From NCBI GenBank assembly GCA_964605705.1, contig CAZSDW010000001.1, positions 124,001-188,000 of the forward strand: a stretch of 64,000 nucleotides of DNA, given 5' to 3'. Source of the DNA: CAZSDW01 sp964605705 (GTDB lineage Bacteria; Fidelibacterota; UBA2242). Position numbers and translations under genes: made by a program. The notes under the pieces were generated by a model. The model made no database searches and was not told the origin of the DNA. It saw nothing but the letters and a program-made list of their open reading frames with translations. Shown here piece by piece: positions 43,603 to 52,728 of this stretch. Position 1 is the stretch's first letter. Every line of letters starts with the position of its first letter.

Positions 43603-44679
43603 ATGAAAATAAGCCGAACAGTATTTTTGATTGCCGGAATAATGGCGACAGCTATTTTGATATCCGCCTGTCTTGAAAATGTTTATTTTGTCGAAGATGA
43701 AGAATTGAATCAGGACCTGATGGGGGTCTGGTATCGTTATTATATTCAAACGGACACCCTTCGCCAGGGATTGTCCTCACTCACAATGTTTAAGGAAGAT
43801 GGCAGCGGAACAAGTGTCAGTATCGATGATACCGGGCAGGTCGAATTGTGCCGGATCAATTTTTTATGGATCACAAGCGAAAACACGATAACAATCAGTA
43901 CTGAAAATGACAGCACTCTCTGGGAGGGTTTCTTTAGTCTTTATGAGAATAATGGAGCGCTTTTGTTTAGCTATTCTAAAAACAGTCATTCCTATAATGA
44001 GGCTTTTGTAAAATACACCGGTGGTAAAAATCCTGAGCTGATTGGTAACTGGATTATGGTGAAATTTGATCATGGCGGAGAGCGTCATTTGAGCCAAAAA
44101 CGGCTGGTTTTTTCGGATGACAAGACGGGAACCAATTACATCGTTCCCAACCTCGAAGCCAGTGATTCCGTTGAGACAAAAATTTATTACTGGAATACCA
44201 ACGGAAATTATCTCATCACAATTCCCGAGGGACAGCAAACCGCAACGGTGGCTAAAAATAGTCTCAAAAACTACCGGCTGACCAGCCTGTCCTATGATGA
44301 AACTGGTGTGAAGGATAGCGTTATCTATGTGAAAGACCTGGGCAATAACGATGCTGTCAGTTTGGGTTCATGGCTATTGAGATCATGGAAAATAGATGGC
44401 ACCTCCTACCCGATGGGCGCTCAGGAAAGAACATTAATTCTGAACGATGATGGTCGGGGTTTATGGAAAACCGTCAATTTTCAGGGTACTTCAACAGAGG
44501 ATTTCGACTGGACAACAAATCGGGGTTATCTGTTTATCTATCGGGACAGTAATCCTGATATTGCCTGGGTTCAAACCTACCTTGTCGCTGACAGTACAAT
44601 GGTTTTAAAAACAGAGACCGAATATATTCAGGGATATGGATGGGCTTCTGTGGAGTACAACCTGAAAAAAACGGAGTAA
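43603..44679 (+). CDS. Secreted lipoprotein with three lipocalin-like repeats
   Basis: This 358-residue protein has a type II signal peptide with lipobox ISAC (Cys23). The rest seems to be three units of about 105-110 residues, each opening with G(V/N/S)W followed by strands: LMGVWYRYYIQ (about 39), LIGNWIMVKFD (about 145), and LGSWLLRSWKI (about 253). Each contains a strand-turn pattern ending in a G-rich turn (DGSGTSV, DKTGTNY, DGRGLWK), which is how lipocalin-like DUF domains begin. It is expected on the periplasmic face of a membrane or on the cell surface. It is followed by a strong terminator. Ligand unknown. Confidence 0.65.
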   Translation: MKISRTVFLIAGIMATAILISACLENVYFVEDEELNQDLMGVWYRYYIQTDTLRQGLSSLTMFKEDGSGTSVSIDDTGQVELCRINFLWITSENTITISTENDSTLWEGFFSLYENNGALLFSYSKNSHSYNEAFVKYTGGKNPELIGNWIMVKFDHGGERHLSQKRLVFSDDKTGTNYIVPNLEASDSVETKIYYWNTNGNYLITIPEGQQTATVAKNSLKNYRLTSLSYDETGVKDSVIYVKDLGNNDAVSLGSWLLRSWKIDGTSYPMGAQERTLILNDDGRGLWKTVNFQGTSTEDFDWTTNRGYLFIYRDSNPDIAWVQTYLVADSTMVLKTETEYIQGYGWASVEYNLKKTE

Positions 44680-44698
44680 AAAAGGAACGATTATATAA

Positions 44699-44737
44699 AA
44701 AAGGGCAGGTCTAAAAACTTGCCCTTTTCTTTTTTTT
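44699..44737 (+). terminator. Strong terminator after the lipoprotein gene
   Basis: A 12-bp stem (44699-44710 with 44717-44728, one G-T pair) and six-base loop are followed by TTTTCTTTTTTT. On the minus strand it is also followed by T-rich sequence, so it may end the cytochrome c transcript too. Confidence 0.9.
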
Positions 44738-44747
44738 AAATTTTGAG

Positions 44748-45137
44748 CTAATTGTCCTTGGCACCTTCGTTGATCCAATCTTCGAATAGCTGAATTTGAG
44801 AGGCGTTCAGGTAGGGCCCCCCTTGTGGCATGCGCGGTATCGAAGTTTCATCTTCATCGACCGATTTGTAGAGGAGGCTCTGTTCGGCAAAACCGGGAAC
44901 GATCAGATTTTCGCCGGAATTACTGTTACCGGAAGTCATGGTTGCGTAATTGGTTAAATCCAGATTGCCAAAAGCACCCTCTCCCTGGTGACAGGTGATA
45001 CATTTTGTACTGAAAATCGGCATAATGTCATTTGCGAAACTGACACTGGGAGTACCGGTACCCTCACAGAAAGAAAACATCAACATAAATGCTCCAATGA
45101 TGAGAACAATCGGCAGCAGCTGTAAATTGTTTTTCAT
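44748..45137 (-). CDS. Small exported c-type cytochrome
   Basis: This 129-residue protein has an N-terminal hydrophobic export segment (about 8-24). It then carries one haem-binding CITCH motif (Cys46, Cys49, His50) and a likely Met103 axial ligand in PRMPQGG. The framing (FANDIMPIFSTKCITCHQGEG and ASQIQLFEDWINEGAK) matches the planctomycete-type cytochrome c domain. FSFC at 21-24 is only a weak lipobox. Its ATG overlaps the PorQ-like stop by four bases, so it is the last gene of the priA-peptidase-porQ run. It probably carries electrons in the periplasm or at the outer membrane. Confidence 0.8.
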   Translation of the reverse strand: MKNNLQLLPIVLIIGAFMLMFSFCEGTGTPSVSFANDIMPIFSTKCITCHQGEGAFGNLDLTNYATMTSGNSNSGENLIVPGFAEQSLLYKSVDEDETSIPRMPQGGPYLNASQIQLFEDWINEGAKDN

Positions 45138-46069
45138 TGTTTATCTCCTTTTAAAAATTGTTGCGTAATGCTTATTGATGAAATATACCCGGCATCACTG
45201 AGACCGGCAAAGGCGAAATCAAAAATATATGATCCGATTTTAATACCTGCTCCGGCAGAAGTTGCGGCGAAAAAGTTATTAAAGCTTTCCTGACCGCCGA
45301 TTTGGAAGCGGCGGGTGGAGGTGCCCCACCGGAGAAACAGCTGATTACCAAAAATAAATTCCCCGCCGATTTTCGCGACATATTCGCCGGGATATGCCTG
45401 GTATCCATCCACAGAAATGATCATTGGCAGATGATCCAGTTTTTTAGATATTCCAATCATGAAGGTGGACAACAGGTTCTCATTATTGTTAATATAACCG
45501 TCAATCAGAGCGCCAAAATTATGGTAACTGATGCCAATTGATAATGTAGATATCTCGTTGTAGTATTGCAGTCCAATGGTACCGAGCAGCGCCCGGGCAG
45601 TCAGTGAATTTAAGTGTGATTGTGAATAATTGGTTGAAATTCCCAGACTCAGCCGACGAGTAACTTGCCGCCCGTATATTGTCGTAAAGGAAATATCGTT
45701 GACGTTGAAATTGCCGGTTTCAGTACCGTCCCAATCGCGCTCGGTAAATGAACCATAATCGAGATAATTCACAAGGGTGGCAAATTTTCCTTTTATTGGA
45801 GTACTGAAAACGGCATAAGCAGAACCGGAAACGATATCGATTGGAAAGGCGGTATAATTCAATTGCCAGAGCGTTGGAGTATGGGCAATGACAGCGGGAT
45901 TATAAAGCATCCCGGAACCGTCTTTAAACTGACTGCTGGCGGCAGCGCTCATGCCCCAGCCCCGTGCATTGACCGGATGGTTCTGTGCCTGAAAAAGGGC
46001 TTGACCGTGAGAGCCAGTTATAGTGGAAAAAACAAGGGCTATTAAGAAAAATGGGCTGAGTTTTTTCAT
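45134..46069 (-). CDS. PorQ-like type IX secretion system protein (outer-membrane barrel)
   Basis: This 311-residue protein starts at ATG 46069, overlapping the upstream stop by four bases, and has a signal peptide (MKKLSPFFLIALVFSTITG). It then shows the PorV/PorQ pattern: NARGWGMSAAASSQFKDGSGMLYNPAVIAHT, strands such as YAVFSTPIKGKFATLVNYLDYG, and a C-terminal DFAFAGLSDAGYISSISITQQF. PorQ is an outer-membrane beta-barrel accessory protein linked to type IX secretion. It supports the reading that the two Por-domain proteins in this window are true T9SS cargo. Confidence 0.75.
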   Translation of the reverse strand: MKKLSPFFLIALVFSTITGSHGQALFQAQNHPVNARGWGMSAAASSQFKDGSGMLYNPAVIAHTPTLWQLNYTAFPIDIVSGSAYAVFSTPIKGKFATLVNYLDYGSFTERDWDGTETGNFNVNDISFTTIYGRQVTRRLSLGISTNYSQSHLNSLTARALLGTIGLQYYNEISTLSIGISYHNFGALIDGYINNNENLLSTFMIGISKKLDHLPMIISVDGYQAYPGEYVAKIGGEFIFGNQLFLRWGTSTRRFQIGGQESFNNFFAATSAGAGIKIGSYIFDFAFAGLSDAGYISSISITQQFLKGDKQ

Positions 46070-46968
46070 TTGGTTAAGACGGTATTTTCTTCGGTTTCTT
46101 CCATATTCCACTGTTGAATAATTCTTTTGTTCCGGTGTTTTTTGACAAAAAAGACAACGATCACCAGTAAAGGTATAATTAACCAAATTATATAGTGAAT
46201 GTCCAACAGAAATATCCAGCGATAGCGACTGCTGATGTATTTCTTCCAGTGAAATTCCAATGTGCCTGGTTCGATATTGCTGAGCCGGTAAAAACTCTTA
46301 TTAAAATCTCGGGTTGATTTTATATCAGTCGTCAGGTTTTTTATAAATGATTCGCCAAAAACGATGACCAGAAATTCAAGTAGCGAGGCACTTTCGGCAT
46401 AGGCGAGTTCAGCCTGAAGGTGGTTGTATTTCAGGAAATCCGAAAGTTTATTGAGCGGAATAAGAGTGTCCTGAAATAGCGCATGGGACAGGACAATTCG
46501 ACTTTGGATATCATAAGGATCGGTGAGATAAACTGCTAATCCTTCATTGTACCAGGTCGGTGTCATATACAGCGGTGTGTGGAAGCTCTGATACAGATGG
46601 ATAAATTCGTGGCGGACCGTGGTCTGATATTGGCGCAGAGAAGCATTGGTCAAATTTGGGGCTTTCAGAACAATGATTCTGTGAGGAAAAACCGTAACGG
46701 CAGCGGTCCAGTAGGGCAGATGAGCACCGGCATTCTGCTCGAAAGCATGTTGTGAATCAACGATGATTATCTGAATGGATTGTTCGCTGGCGCCAAAGAC
46801 ATTGATTAGTTGCGGCAGCATAGCCTGGATGGTATTCAGGGTGAACGTCGCCAGTTGTTCCCGTTTTTCAGGGTAGCAGATCTGGATATTGCCGACCGAT
46901 AAAATCCGTTCTTTTGCTATCAGTAATACTGAAAAGGTCAGTAATATTATCAGCAGCCACTTGCGCAT
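46066..46968 (-). CDS. Membrane-anchored gluzincin metallopeptidase (peptidase MA-like)
   Basis: This 300-residue protein begins at ATG 46968, sharing one base with the priA stop. It has a signal peptide, then a zinc peptidase domain with HEFIH (His120, Glu121, His124) and the downstream Glu142 in WYNEGLAVYL, the gluzincin pattern of the peptidase MA-like family. One membrane helix lies at about 252-275 near the C-terminus, so the catalytic part should face the periplasm with a short cytoplasmic tail. The substrate is unknown. Its place between priA and a PorQ-like gene suggests a link to outer-membrane or secretion processing. Confidence 0.72.
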   Translation of the reverse strand: MRKWLLIILLTFSVLLIAKERILSVGNIQICYPEKREQLATFTLNTIQAMLPQLINVFGASEQSIQIIIVDSQHAFEQNAGAHLPYWTAAVTVFPHRIIVLKAPNLTNASLRQYQTTVRHEFIHLYQSFHTPLYMTPTWYNEGLAVYLTDPYDIQSRIVLSHALFQDTLIPLNKLSDFLKYNHLQAELAYAESASLLEFLVIVFGESFIKNLTTDIKSTRDFNKSFYRLSNIEPGTLEFHWKKYISSRYRWIFLLDIHYIIWLIIPLLVIVVFFVKKHRNKRIIQQWNMEETEENTVLTK

Positions 46969-49415
46969 CAAAGCAGATCCAACGGGTCAATATCTATACT
47001 CACACGAACCTGGCGACTGATGGCATGATAAGCTTGTGAATGAAGAAAGTTACGCAGAGTGCGTCTCAAATTTGTTCCGTTTGGATCAGTGTCTTTCCTG
47101 GATTTAAGGATCGATACATAGCGATACCGATTTTTAATTTTACTGATTGGTGCCGGAGTGGGTCCTAATACTTCTATTTTTTTTGCGATTTGTTTAAGTG
47201 CTGTGGTTGCCTGGTCAGCGGCGCTATGGGTTTGTCGATCATTTAATCCGGAAACCAGCACTGAGGCAATGCGACTGAAGGGTGGATAATTTATTGGATT
47301 GCGCTCACTTAGTTCGAGGGCGCTAAACTTTGCCAGGTTTTGCTGCATCGCGAAGCGGATAGTGACATCCTGGGAATTGAAGGTCTGGATCAAGACTTCA
47401 CCCTGAATCTTGCCCCTGCCGGCACGACCAGCGACCTGGTACAGCAACTGGAACACCCGTTCCCGGGCACGAAAATCCGGCATGAACAGTCCAATGTCGG
47501 CGTTCAAAACACCCACCAGGGTCACATTGGGAAAATCGAGTCCCTTCGCGATCATCTGTGTGCCTATAATTATGTCGATTTTCCCATGCTCAAAATCGCG
47601 CATGACTCTTTGGGAAAAACCCCGTTTCCGGGTCGAATCCATATCCATCCGGACGCAGCGCGATTCGGGGAAAGTTTTCTGAAGATAAGCTTCGATTCGC
47701 TGGGTGCCAAAACCGGGATAGAGAAATTTATCCGAATTGCATTGGGGGCAGACAGATGGCGGTCTCATCGTCATGTTGCAGTAATGACAGAGCATATAGG
47801 CTGCGTTTTTATGGTAGGTCAGCGAGATGTCACAGTTGCGGCATTTGGGCACCCAGCCACAGTCGGGACATAAAATAATATTGGAGTAACCGCGTCGGTT
47901 TTGCAGCAGTAGAACCTGCTCCTTTTGTTCCAGCTTTTCGGCGATTTTATTCTTCAATTGGCGGGATAAAGGTATATTATAATCACCGGTCGCTTTCCAC
48001 TCCGCAGTCATGTCGATTATTTCGATAATAGCTGCCGGTGCTTCGGAATAACGTTTTATCAGTTCCACCTTCTGGAATTTACCGGAGGCGGCATTGTAGA
48101 GGCTTTCCAGGCTCGGTGTGGCTGAGCCCATGACGACGGTAGCCTGACAATCGACAGCCCGCATCAGGGCAGCATCCCGGGCGTTATATTTGGGTTCCTG
48201 GTCCCGCTGCTTGAATGATCCGTCCTGTTCCTCGTCGATAATGATCAGACCGAGTGCCGGCAACGGCAGCAGAATTGCACTGCGGGCACCGATGACAACC
48301 GGATATTTACCGGTGTGGATCTTTTCCCACAAAACACTCCGCTGGGAGCTACTGAGATGGCTGTGCCAGATAGCGATCTGATCTTTAAACTCGCCCCTGA
48401 AGCGACTGGCGAGATGGGTCGTCAAGGTGATTTCAGGAACCAGCACCAGGGCTGTTTTTTCCACCGAGATTGCTTTTTTAATTAATTGTAAATATACTTC
48501 GGTCTTTCCGCTGCCGGTTATTCCCTGAAGCAGAAAGGGTGCAAATTCGGTTCTGCCGATAGACTTGGCAATAATATTATAGGCAGCGGTTTGTTCTTCA
48601 GTCAGCTGCACATCTTTTTCTTTCAGGTGTAAATCATCCCAGAAGTAATCTTCAGATTGTTCCGTTTCTTCGATAGTGATAAAGGCTTTTTTCAAAAGTG
48701 TTTTTATGGAGCTGGCGGGGAACCGGTCGAAGTCGTTTTGTCGGATTATTCCATGTTTTTGTAACTCTTCAATGATTTCGAACTGTCTGGGTGCCTGCTT
48801 TTGGAGTTTTGTCAAGTCTGGTTCGAGAGAATCTAAGTGATCGGCAAGTCGCAGATTTTTCCGGGTGTGCTGACGGTGTTGCGGAAGGCTGAATACCGGT
48901 GTCTCACTAATATTACCCCGCTTTTTTAAACTTTCTATGCCTGCGACTAAAACGTCTTTGTCAAACAGGCGTTTCAATTCGGATAAAAGCATTGATTCAT
49001 TATCGGCTATTTTTTGTAAGATTGCCTGATATTGTTCGGAAATAGTCGCCGGATTTTTATTGACAATAAAAACACGACGGTTTTTCTGAACCTGGTATTC
49101 TGAAGGAATCGCTGCGGATAGTGTCTTGCCGATGGGCGCCAGATAATAATTGGACAATTTGACCAGAAATTGAAACAGTTCGGTGGGAATCAGGGGCTGG
49201 ATATCGATAATCTCAATGATGTTTTTTAATTTGATATTCTCCGGAGCAGGAACTCCGATTTGAACAATGAAGCCAATTGTTGGCACATTTTTTAATGGAG
49301 CTACGACGCGCTGCCCCGGAAAAAGAGTCTTTATTTTATCGACAAGTATCTGGTAAGTAAATAATTGTCTCAGTGCCGATGAAGGAAAAGCGATATTTGT
49401 ATTGACAATAGGCAT
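46968..49415 (-). CDS. priA: Primosomal replication restart helicase PriA
   Basis: This 815-residue helicase restarts stalled forks. The N-terminal DNA-binding part precedes the helicase core: Walker A LLQGITGSGKTEVYLQLI, DEEQ box LIIIDEEQDGSFKQRD, and PGFGTQRIEAYLQKTFP in the second lobe. The zinc-binding insert is full: CPDCGWVPKCRNC and CHYC...CPQC. The length is a little above the usual 730 or so. The start (ATG 49415) has no strong Shine-Dalgarno. It leads a run of four overlapping genes. Confidence 0.94.
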   Translation of the reverse strand: MPIVNTNIAFPSSALRQLFTYQILVDKIKTLFPGQRVVAPLKNVPTIGFIVQIGVPAPENIKLKNIIEIIDIQPLIPTELFQFLVKLSNYYLAPIGKTLSAAIPSEYQVQKNRRVFIVNKNPATISEQYQAILQKIADNESMLLSELKRLFDKDVLVAGIESLKKRGNISETPVFSLPQHRQHTRKNLRLADHLDSLEPDLTKLQKQAPRQFEIIEELQKHGIIRQNDFDRFPASSIKTLLKKAFITIEETEQSEDYFWDDLHLKEKDVQLTEEQTAAYNIIAKSIGRTEFAPFLLQGITGSGKTEVYLQLIKKAISVEKTALVLVPEITLTTHLASRFRGEFKDQIAIWHSHLSSSQRSVLWEKIHTGKYPVVIGARSAILLPLPALGLIIIDEEQDGSFKQRDQEPKYNARDAALMRAVDCQATVVMGSATPSLESLYNAASGKFQKVELIKRYSEAPAAIIEIIDMTAEWKATGDYNIPLSRQLKNKIAEKLEQKEQVLLLQNRRGYSNIILCPDCGWVPKCRNCDISLTYHKNAAYMLCHYCNMTMRPPSVCPQCNSDKFLYPGFGTQRIEAYLQKTFPESRCVRMDMDSTRKRGFSQRVMRDFEHGKIDIIIGTQMIAKGLDFPNVTLVGVLNADIGLFMPDFRARERVFQLLYQVAGRAGRGKIQGEVLIQTFNSQDVTIRFAMQQNLAKFSALELSERNPINYPPFSRIASVLVSGLNDRQTHSAADQATTALKQIAKKIEVLGPTPAPISKIKNRYRYVSILKSRKDTDPNGTNLRRTLRNFLHSQAYHAISRQVRVSIDIDPLDLL

Positions 49416-49469
49416 AACGAAAAAAATTTACCGCTAATAATACCTTTTCACAAGACCTTAACCGGAGTA

Positions 49470-49512
49470 ATTCTGAAAAATAAAAGGCGAGACCAAGAAG
49501 GTTTCGCCTTTT
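49470..49512 (-). terminator. Terminator after the rpsF-rpsR-rplI group
   Basis: A 13-bp stem with one G-T pair (49482-49494 with 49500-49512) and a five-base loop is followed on the minus strand by TTTTATTTTTC. It lies 24 bases past the rplI stop. Confidence 0.88.
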
Positions 49513-49535
49513 AAATTCATTGGGGGATATTTTTA

Positions 49536-49979
49536 TCAGGCTTTAATAACCCAGAGTTTGACGGTAGCGGTAATTTCTGAATGTAACTTGATAGGAATTT
49601 CGAAAATTCCCAGAGCCTTAATCGGCTGCTCGAGCATGATTTGGCGCTTGTCAATATCGTAGCCCTTATCTTTCAATTGCTGGGCGATCTCCTGAGAAGT
49701 AACCGCCCCAAAGACACGATCCTCTTCACCAACCTGTACGGGAACTGTCAGTGACAGCGCCTGCAGTTTTTCAGCGAGTTCGCGGGATTGTTTCAAGGCT
49801 TTGTCTTTTTTCAGATTTTTCAGGCGAGCCATTTCCTGAAACCGTTTTACGTTGTTTTTATCGGCTTTCAGAGCAAGACCCCGGGGAATCAGAAAATTGC
49901 GGGCGTAGCCGTTCTTCACCTCCAGCTGTTCACCTGTGTTGCCCAATCCTTCATGGTCCTGAAGTAATATAATACGCAC
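49536..49979 (-). CDS. rplI: Ribosomal protein bL9
   Basis: This 147-residue protein has the N-terminal RNA-binding domain (IILLQDHEGLGNTGEQLEVKNG and YARNFLIPRGLALKA), a long connecting helix, and the C-terminal domain ending in TATVKLWVIKA. It is last in the group rpsF-rpsR-rplI and is followed by a terminator. Its length and order are standard. Confidence 0.96.
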   Translation of the reverse strand: MRIILLQDHEGLGNTGEQLEVKNGYARNFLIPRGLALKADKNNVKRFQEMARLKNLKKDKALKQSRELAEKLQALSLTVPVQVGEEDRVFGAVTSQEIAQQLKDKGYDIDKRQIMLEQPIKALGIFEIPIKLHSEITATVKLWVIKA

Positions 49980-50005
49980 GAGTACCTCCTGTGTATCGAA
50001 TATTT

Positions 50006-50236
50006 TTAGTTTTGTGTAACGTCATATGCATAGGGCAGCAACGCGATATTGCGAGCGCGTTTGATTGCCTTGGTCAGCTCGCGCTGATGCTTTGCACATG
50101 TTCCGGTGATTCGGCTGGGAATGATTTTTCCCTGTTCCGTGACAAACCGCCGGAGAACTTTATAATTCTTATAATCGATTTGTTCTTTGTGGTTTTCACA
50201 GAACTTGCAAATCTTTTTCTTGCTTAACATTGCCAT
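50006..50236 (-). CDS. rpsR: Ribosomal protein bS18
   Basis: This 76-residue protein binds next to bS6 on the 30S platform. KKKICKFCENHKEQIDYKN at the start and LRRFVTEQGKIIPSRITG are standard, with the C-terminal AIKRARNIALLPY. It retains a CxxC pair (Cys11, Cys14), so it is the zinc-binding form. It lies 72 bases after rpsF and 26 before rplI. Confidence 0.96.
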   Translation of the reverse strand: MAMLSKKKICKFCENHKEQIDYKNYKVLRRFVTEQGKIIPSRITGTCAKHQRELTKAIKRARNIALLPYAYDVTQN

Positions 50237-50308
50237 AGATTTTCCTTTCCAAATATCTTTTGAACAGAGTCAGTCAATTTTGTTAATGTTGACAGTTCTC
50301 TATTGTTA

Positions 50309-50644
50309 TCAGCCATTTTCCATGTTGGAATCCTCATGTGCCATCGGTTGCGGTTTTTCATCCAGCGCAACAGTGATACAGGAGAGAATTTCCGGTCTTA
50401 ATTTCATCCAGGCTTCTAATTCGCGGTTGATTTTCTGGTTTTCAGATTCGTACTGTGCCAAGACATAGCTGCCATATTTTTGCTTTTCAATGGGGTATGC
50501 CAGACGGCGCTTGCCCCAATCTTCAACAATCAGGACATTGCCCGCTAAATTAGCGATTTCTTTTTTGACGGCTTCGATCGTATGGGTCAGTTTTTCCTGC
50601 TCATAGTTTGGATGAACAATGAATAGATTTTCGTAATACCTCAC
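50309..50644 (-). CDS. rpsF: Ribosomal protein bS6
   Basis: This 111-residue protein starts with GTG, with AAGGAG nine bases upstream. The ferredoxin-like fold is recognisable in YYENLFIVHPNYEQEKLTHT, EDWGKRRLAYPIEKQKYG and the RPEILSCITVALDE strand, ending in an acidic tail. It is first in the S6-S18-L9 group; ssb, often between rpsF and rpsR, is absent here. Confidence 0.95.
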   Translation of the reverse strand: MRYYENLFIVHPNYEQEKLTHTIEAVKKEIANLAGNVLIVEDWGKRRLAYPIEKQKYGSYVLAQYESENQKINRELEAWMKLRPEILSCITVALDEKPQPMAHEDSNMENG

Positions 50645-50680
50645 AGATTATACTCCTTATATTAATAATCTAACAGATGT

Positions 50681-52726
50681 TTACCTTAGCAGTGGCGCAA
50701 TGACAAGCGAGACCACTGACATTAATTTGATCAGGATATTTAACGATGGTCCGGCAGTATCTTTGAAGGGATCCCCGACTGTATCACCGATGACAGCAGC
50801 TTTGTGGGGATCACTGCCTTTTCCGCCCAAATTTCCTGCTTCGATATATTTTTTGGCATTATCCCAGGCGCCCCCGGAATTTGCCATAAAAATTGCCATT
50901 AATACGCCCGTAACGGTTACGCCCGCCAGCAAACCACCGAGCATTTCCTTGTTTAAAAATCCCAGGATGGGCGGTATCACCACCGCCATTGTTCCCGGCA
51001 AGATCATTTTTTGGATTGCAGCGGTGGTTGAAATATCGACACATTTGGAATAATCCGCTGTTGCCGTTCCTTCCATCAAACCTTTGATTTCCCGGAACTG
51101 GCGACGCACCTCTTTGATCATTTTATTTGCGGCGTCACCAACCGCACGCATTGCCAAACTGCTGAAAAGAAACGGCAGCATGCCGCCCATCAGTAATCCG
51201 GCGACGACAAAGGGATTGGTCAGGTTTATTGATTGAATCCCGGCTGCCGTCTGAAATGCTGCAAACAGTGCCAAAGCCGTAAGCGCAGCGGAACCAATCG
51301 CAAATCCTTTTCCAATGGCAGCGGTTGTATTGCCGACGGCATCCAGTCGGTCGGTTCGCTTCCGGATTTCTTTGCCCAGCAGAGCCATTTCAGCGATACC
51401 ACCGGCATTATCCGCGACAGGTCCATAGGCGTCGATTGCCAGCTGAATACCGGTTGTAGAAAGCATCCCTAGGGCAGCGATGGCAATCCCGTATAGTCCG
51501 GCGACACTATAGGCGATCATAATTGCCCCGGCAATGAATAGAATTGGCAGAAGTGTGGACAGCATACCAAGACTGAGTCCGGCGATAATATTGGTGGCTG
51601 GTCCGGTCAGCGACTGGTCTGCCAGCCAGCGAACCGGTTTTTTCGATTCGGCAGTATAATATTCGGTTATCATTCCAATGGCGAAACCGGCAAAAAGCCC
51701 TGCCAGCGTTGCCAGCCAAATATTGAACGCTCCAACTGAGATTTTCCCGATTGCGACACCATCAGGAATAAAAAGTTTGCTTAGCGGGTAAATCAGGATC
51801 AGCATGAGTCCATCGGCAACCAGGGTTCCCCGGTTGAGGGCTTTCTGGGGATCACCGCCTTCGCGTGTTTTAACCAGGAGCGTCCCGATTAAAGAACAAA
51901 TAATGCCCAGTCCAGCCAGAGCCAGAGGCAGGACGACCATGTTTAAGCCATACAGGGCGCCCAGAACCATTGTTCCGATAATAGACCCGACATAACTTTC
52001 AAAAAGGTCAGCCCCCATACCGGCAACATCGCCCACATTATCCCCCACATTATCGGCAATGGTGGCGGGATTTCGGGGGTCGTCTTCAGGGATACCGGCT
52101 TCAACCTTACCGACCAGATCAGCGCCGACGTCAGCTGCTTTTGTATAGATACCGCCGCCGACCCGGGCAAAAAGCGCGACCGAGCTGGCGCCGAAACTGA
52201 ATCCACTGATAATCGGCAAAACCTGTGTTGAAAGATCGGTGCTGGATGTGCCATATATTTTTGCAAAAACCGCGAACAGCGTCGCTAAACCTATCAGTCC
52301 CAGACCGACAACACTCAAACCCATTACCGATCCGCTGGAAAATGCCACTTTCAAAGCATTATTCAGACTGGTCCGGGCAGCCTGTGTCGTCCTGACATTT
52401 GCCAGTGTTGCGGTTCTCATTCCAATGAAACCCGCCAGTCCTGAACATATCGCGCCGACGATAAATGAGATTGCCACCAGACGATTGGCACCCTGATTGG
52501 CAATAAATAGCAAAACGGCTACGGTTATCAGAAAAATGACCAGGACTTTATATTCCCGGGAAAGAAACGCCATCGCGCCATCCCGGATAGATTTTGCGAT
52601 AGACTGCATCGTGGCATTACCCGCATTCTGTCTGGAAACCCAGACAGATTTTACAAAGGCAAAGACCAGAGCGATGATCCCCGTCAGAATACTGATATAT
52701 ACCCAGTTAATTGATGATTCCGGCAT
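50681..52726 (-). CDS. hppA: Membrane-bound, potassium-dependent ion-pumping pyrophosphatase
   Basis: This 681-residue protein has about 16 membrane helices. It shows the pyrophosphate-binding signature DVGADLVGKVEAGIPEDDPRN with NPATIADNVGDNVGDVAGMG, and the C-terminal GDTVGDPFKDTAGPS. The determinant segment reads GNTTAAIG (about residues 463-470). Alanine and glycine at the two key places mark the potassium-dependent subfamily, where the independent enzymes have Lys and Thr. It pumps protons or sodium using PPi made by biosynthesis. It is flanked by pth and the S6 group, an unusual home for it but in one transcriptional direction. Confidence 0.93.
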   Translation of the reverse strand: MPESSINWVYISILTGIIALVFAFVKSVWVSRQNAGNATMQSIAKSIRDGAMAFLSREYKVLVIFLITVAVLLFIANQGANRLVAISFIVGAICSGLAGFIGMRTATLANVRTTQAARTSLNNALKVAFSSGSVMGLSVVGLGLIGLATLFAVFAKIYGTSSTDLSTQVLPIISGFSFGASSVALFARVGGGIYTKAADVGADLVGKVEAGIPEDDPRNPATIADNVGDNVGDVAGMGADLFESYVGSIIGTMVLGALYGLNMVVLPLALAGLGIICSLIGTLLVKTREGGDPQKALNRGTLVADGLMLILIYPLSKLFIPDGVAIGKISVGAFNIWLATLAGLFAGFAIGMITEYYTAESKKPVRWLADQSLTGPATNIIAGLSLGMLSTLLPILFIAGAIMIAYSVAGLYGIAIAALGMLSTTGIQLAIDAYGPVADNAGGIAEMALLGKEIRKRTDRLDAVGNTTAAIGKGFAIGSAALTALALFAAFQTAAGIQSINLTNPFVVAGLLMGGMLPFLFSSLAMRAVGDAANKMIKEVRRQFREIKGLMEGTATADYSKCVDISTTAAIQKMILPGTMAVVIPPILGFLNKEMLGGLLAGVTVTGVLMAIFMANSGGAWDNAKKYIEAGNLGGKGSDPHKAAVIGDTVGDPFKDTAGPSLNILIKLMSVVSLVIAPLLR

Positions 52727-52728
52727 GT

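Noticed and set aside
47340..47873. 177-codon open frame on the plus strand
   Set aside because: It lies antisense to the priA helicase domain, which is clearly coding, and has no start signals or recognisable protein.
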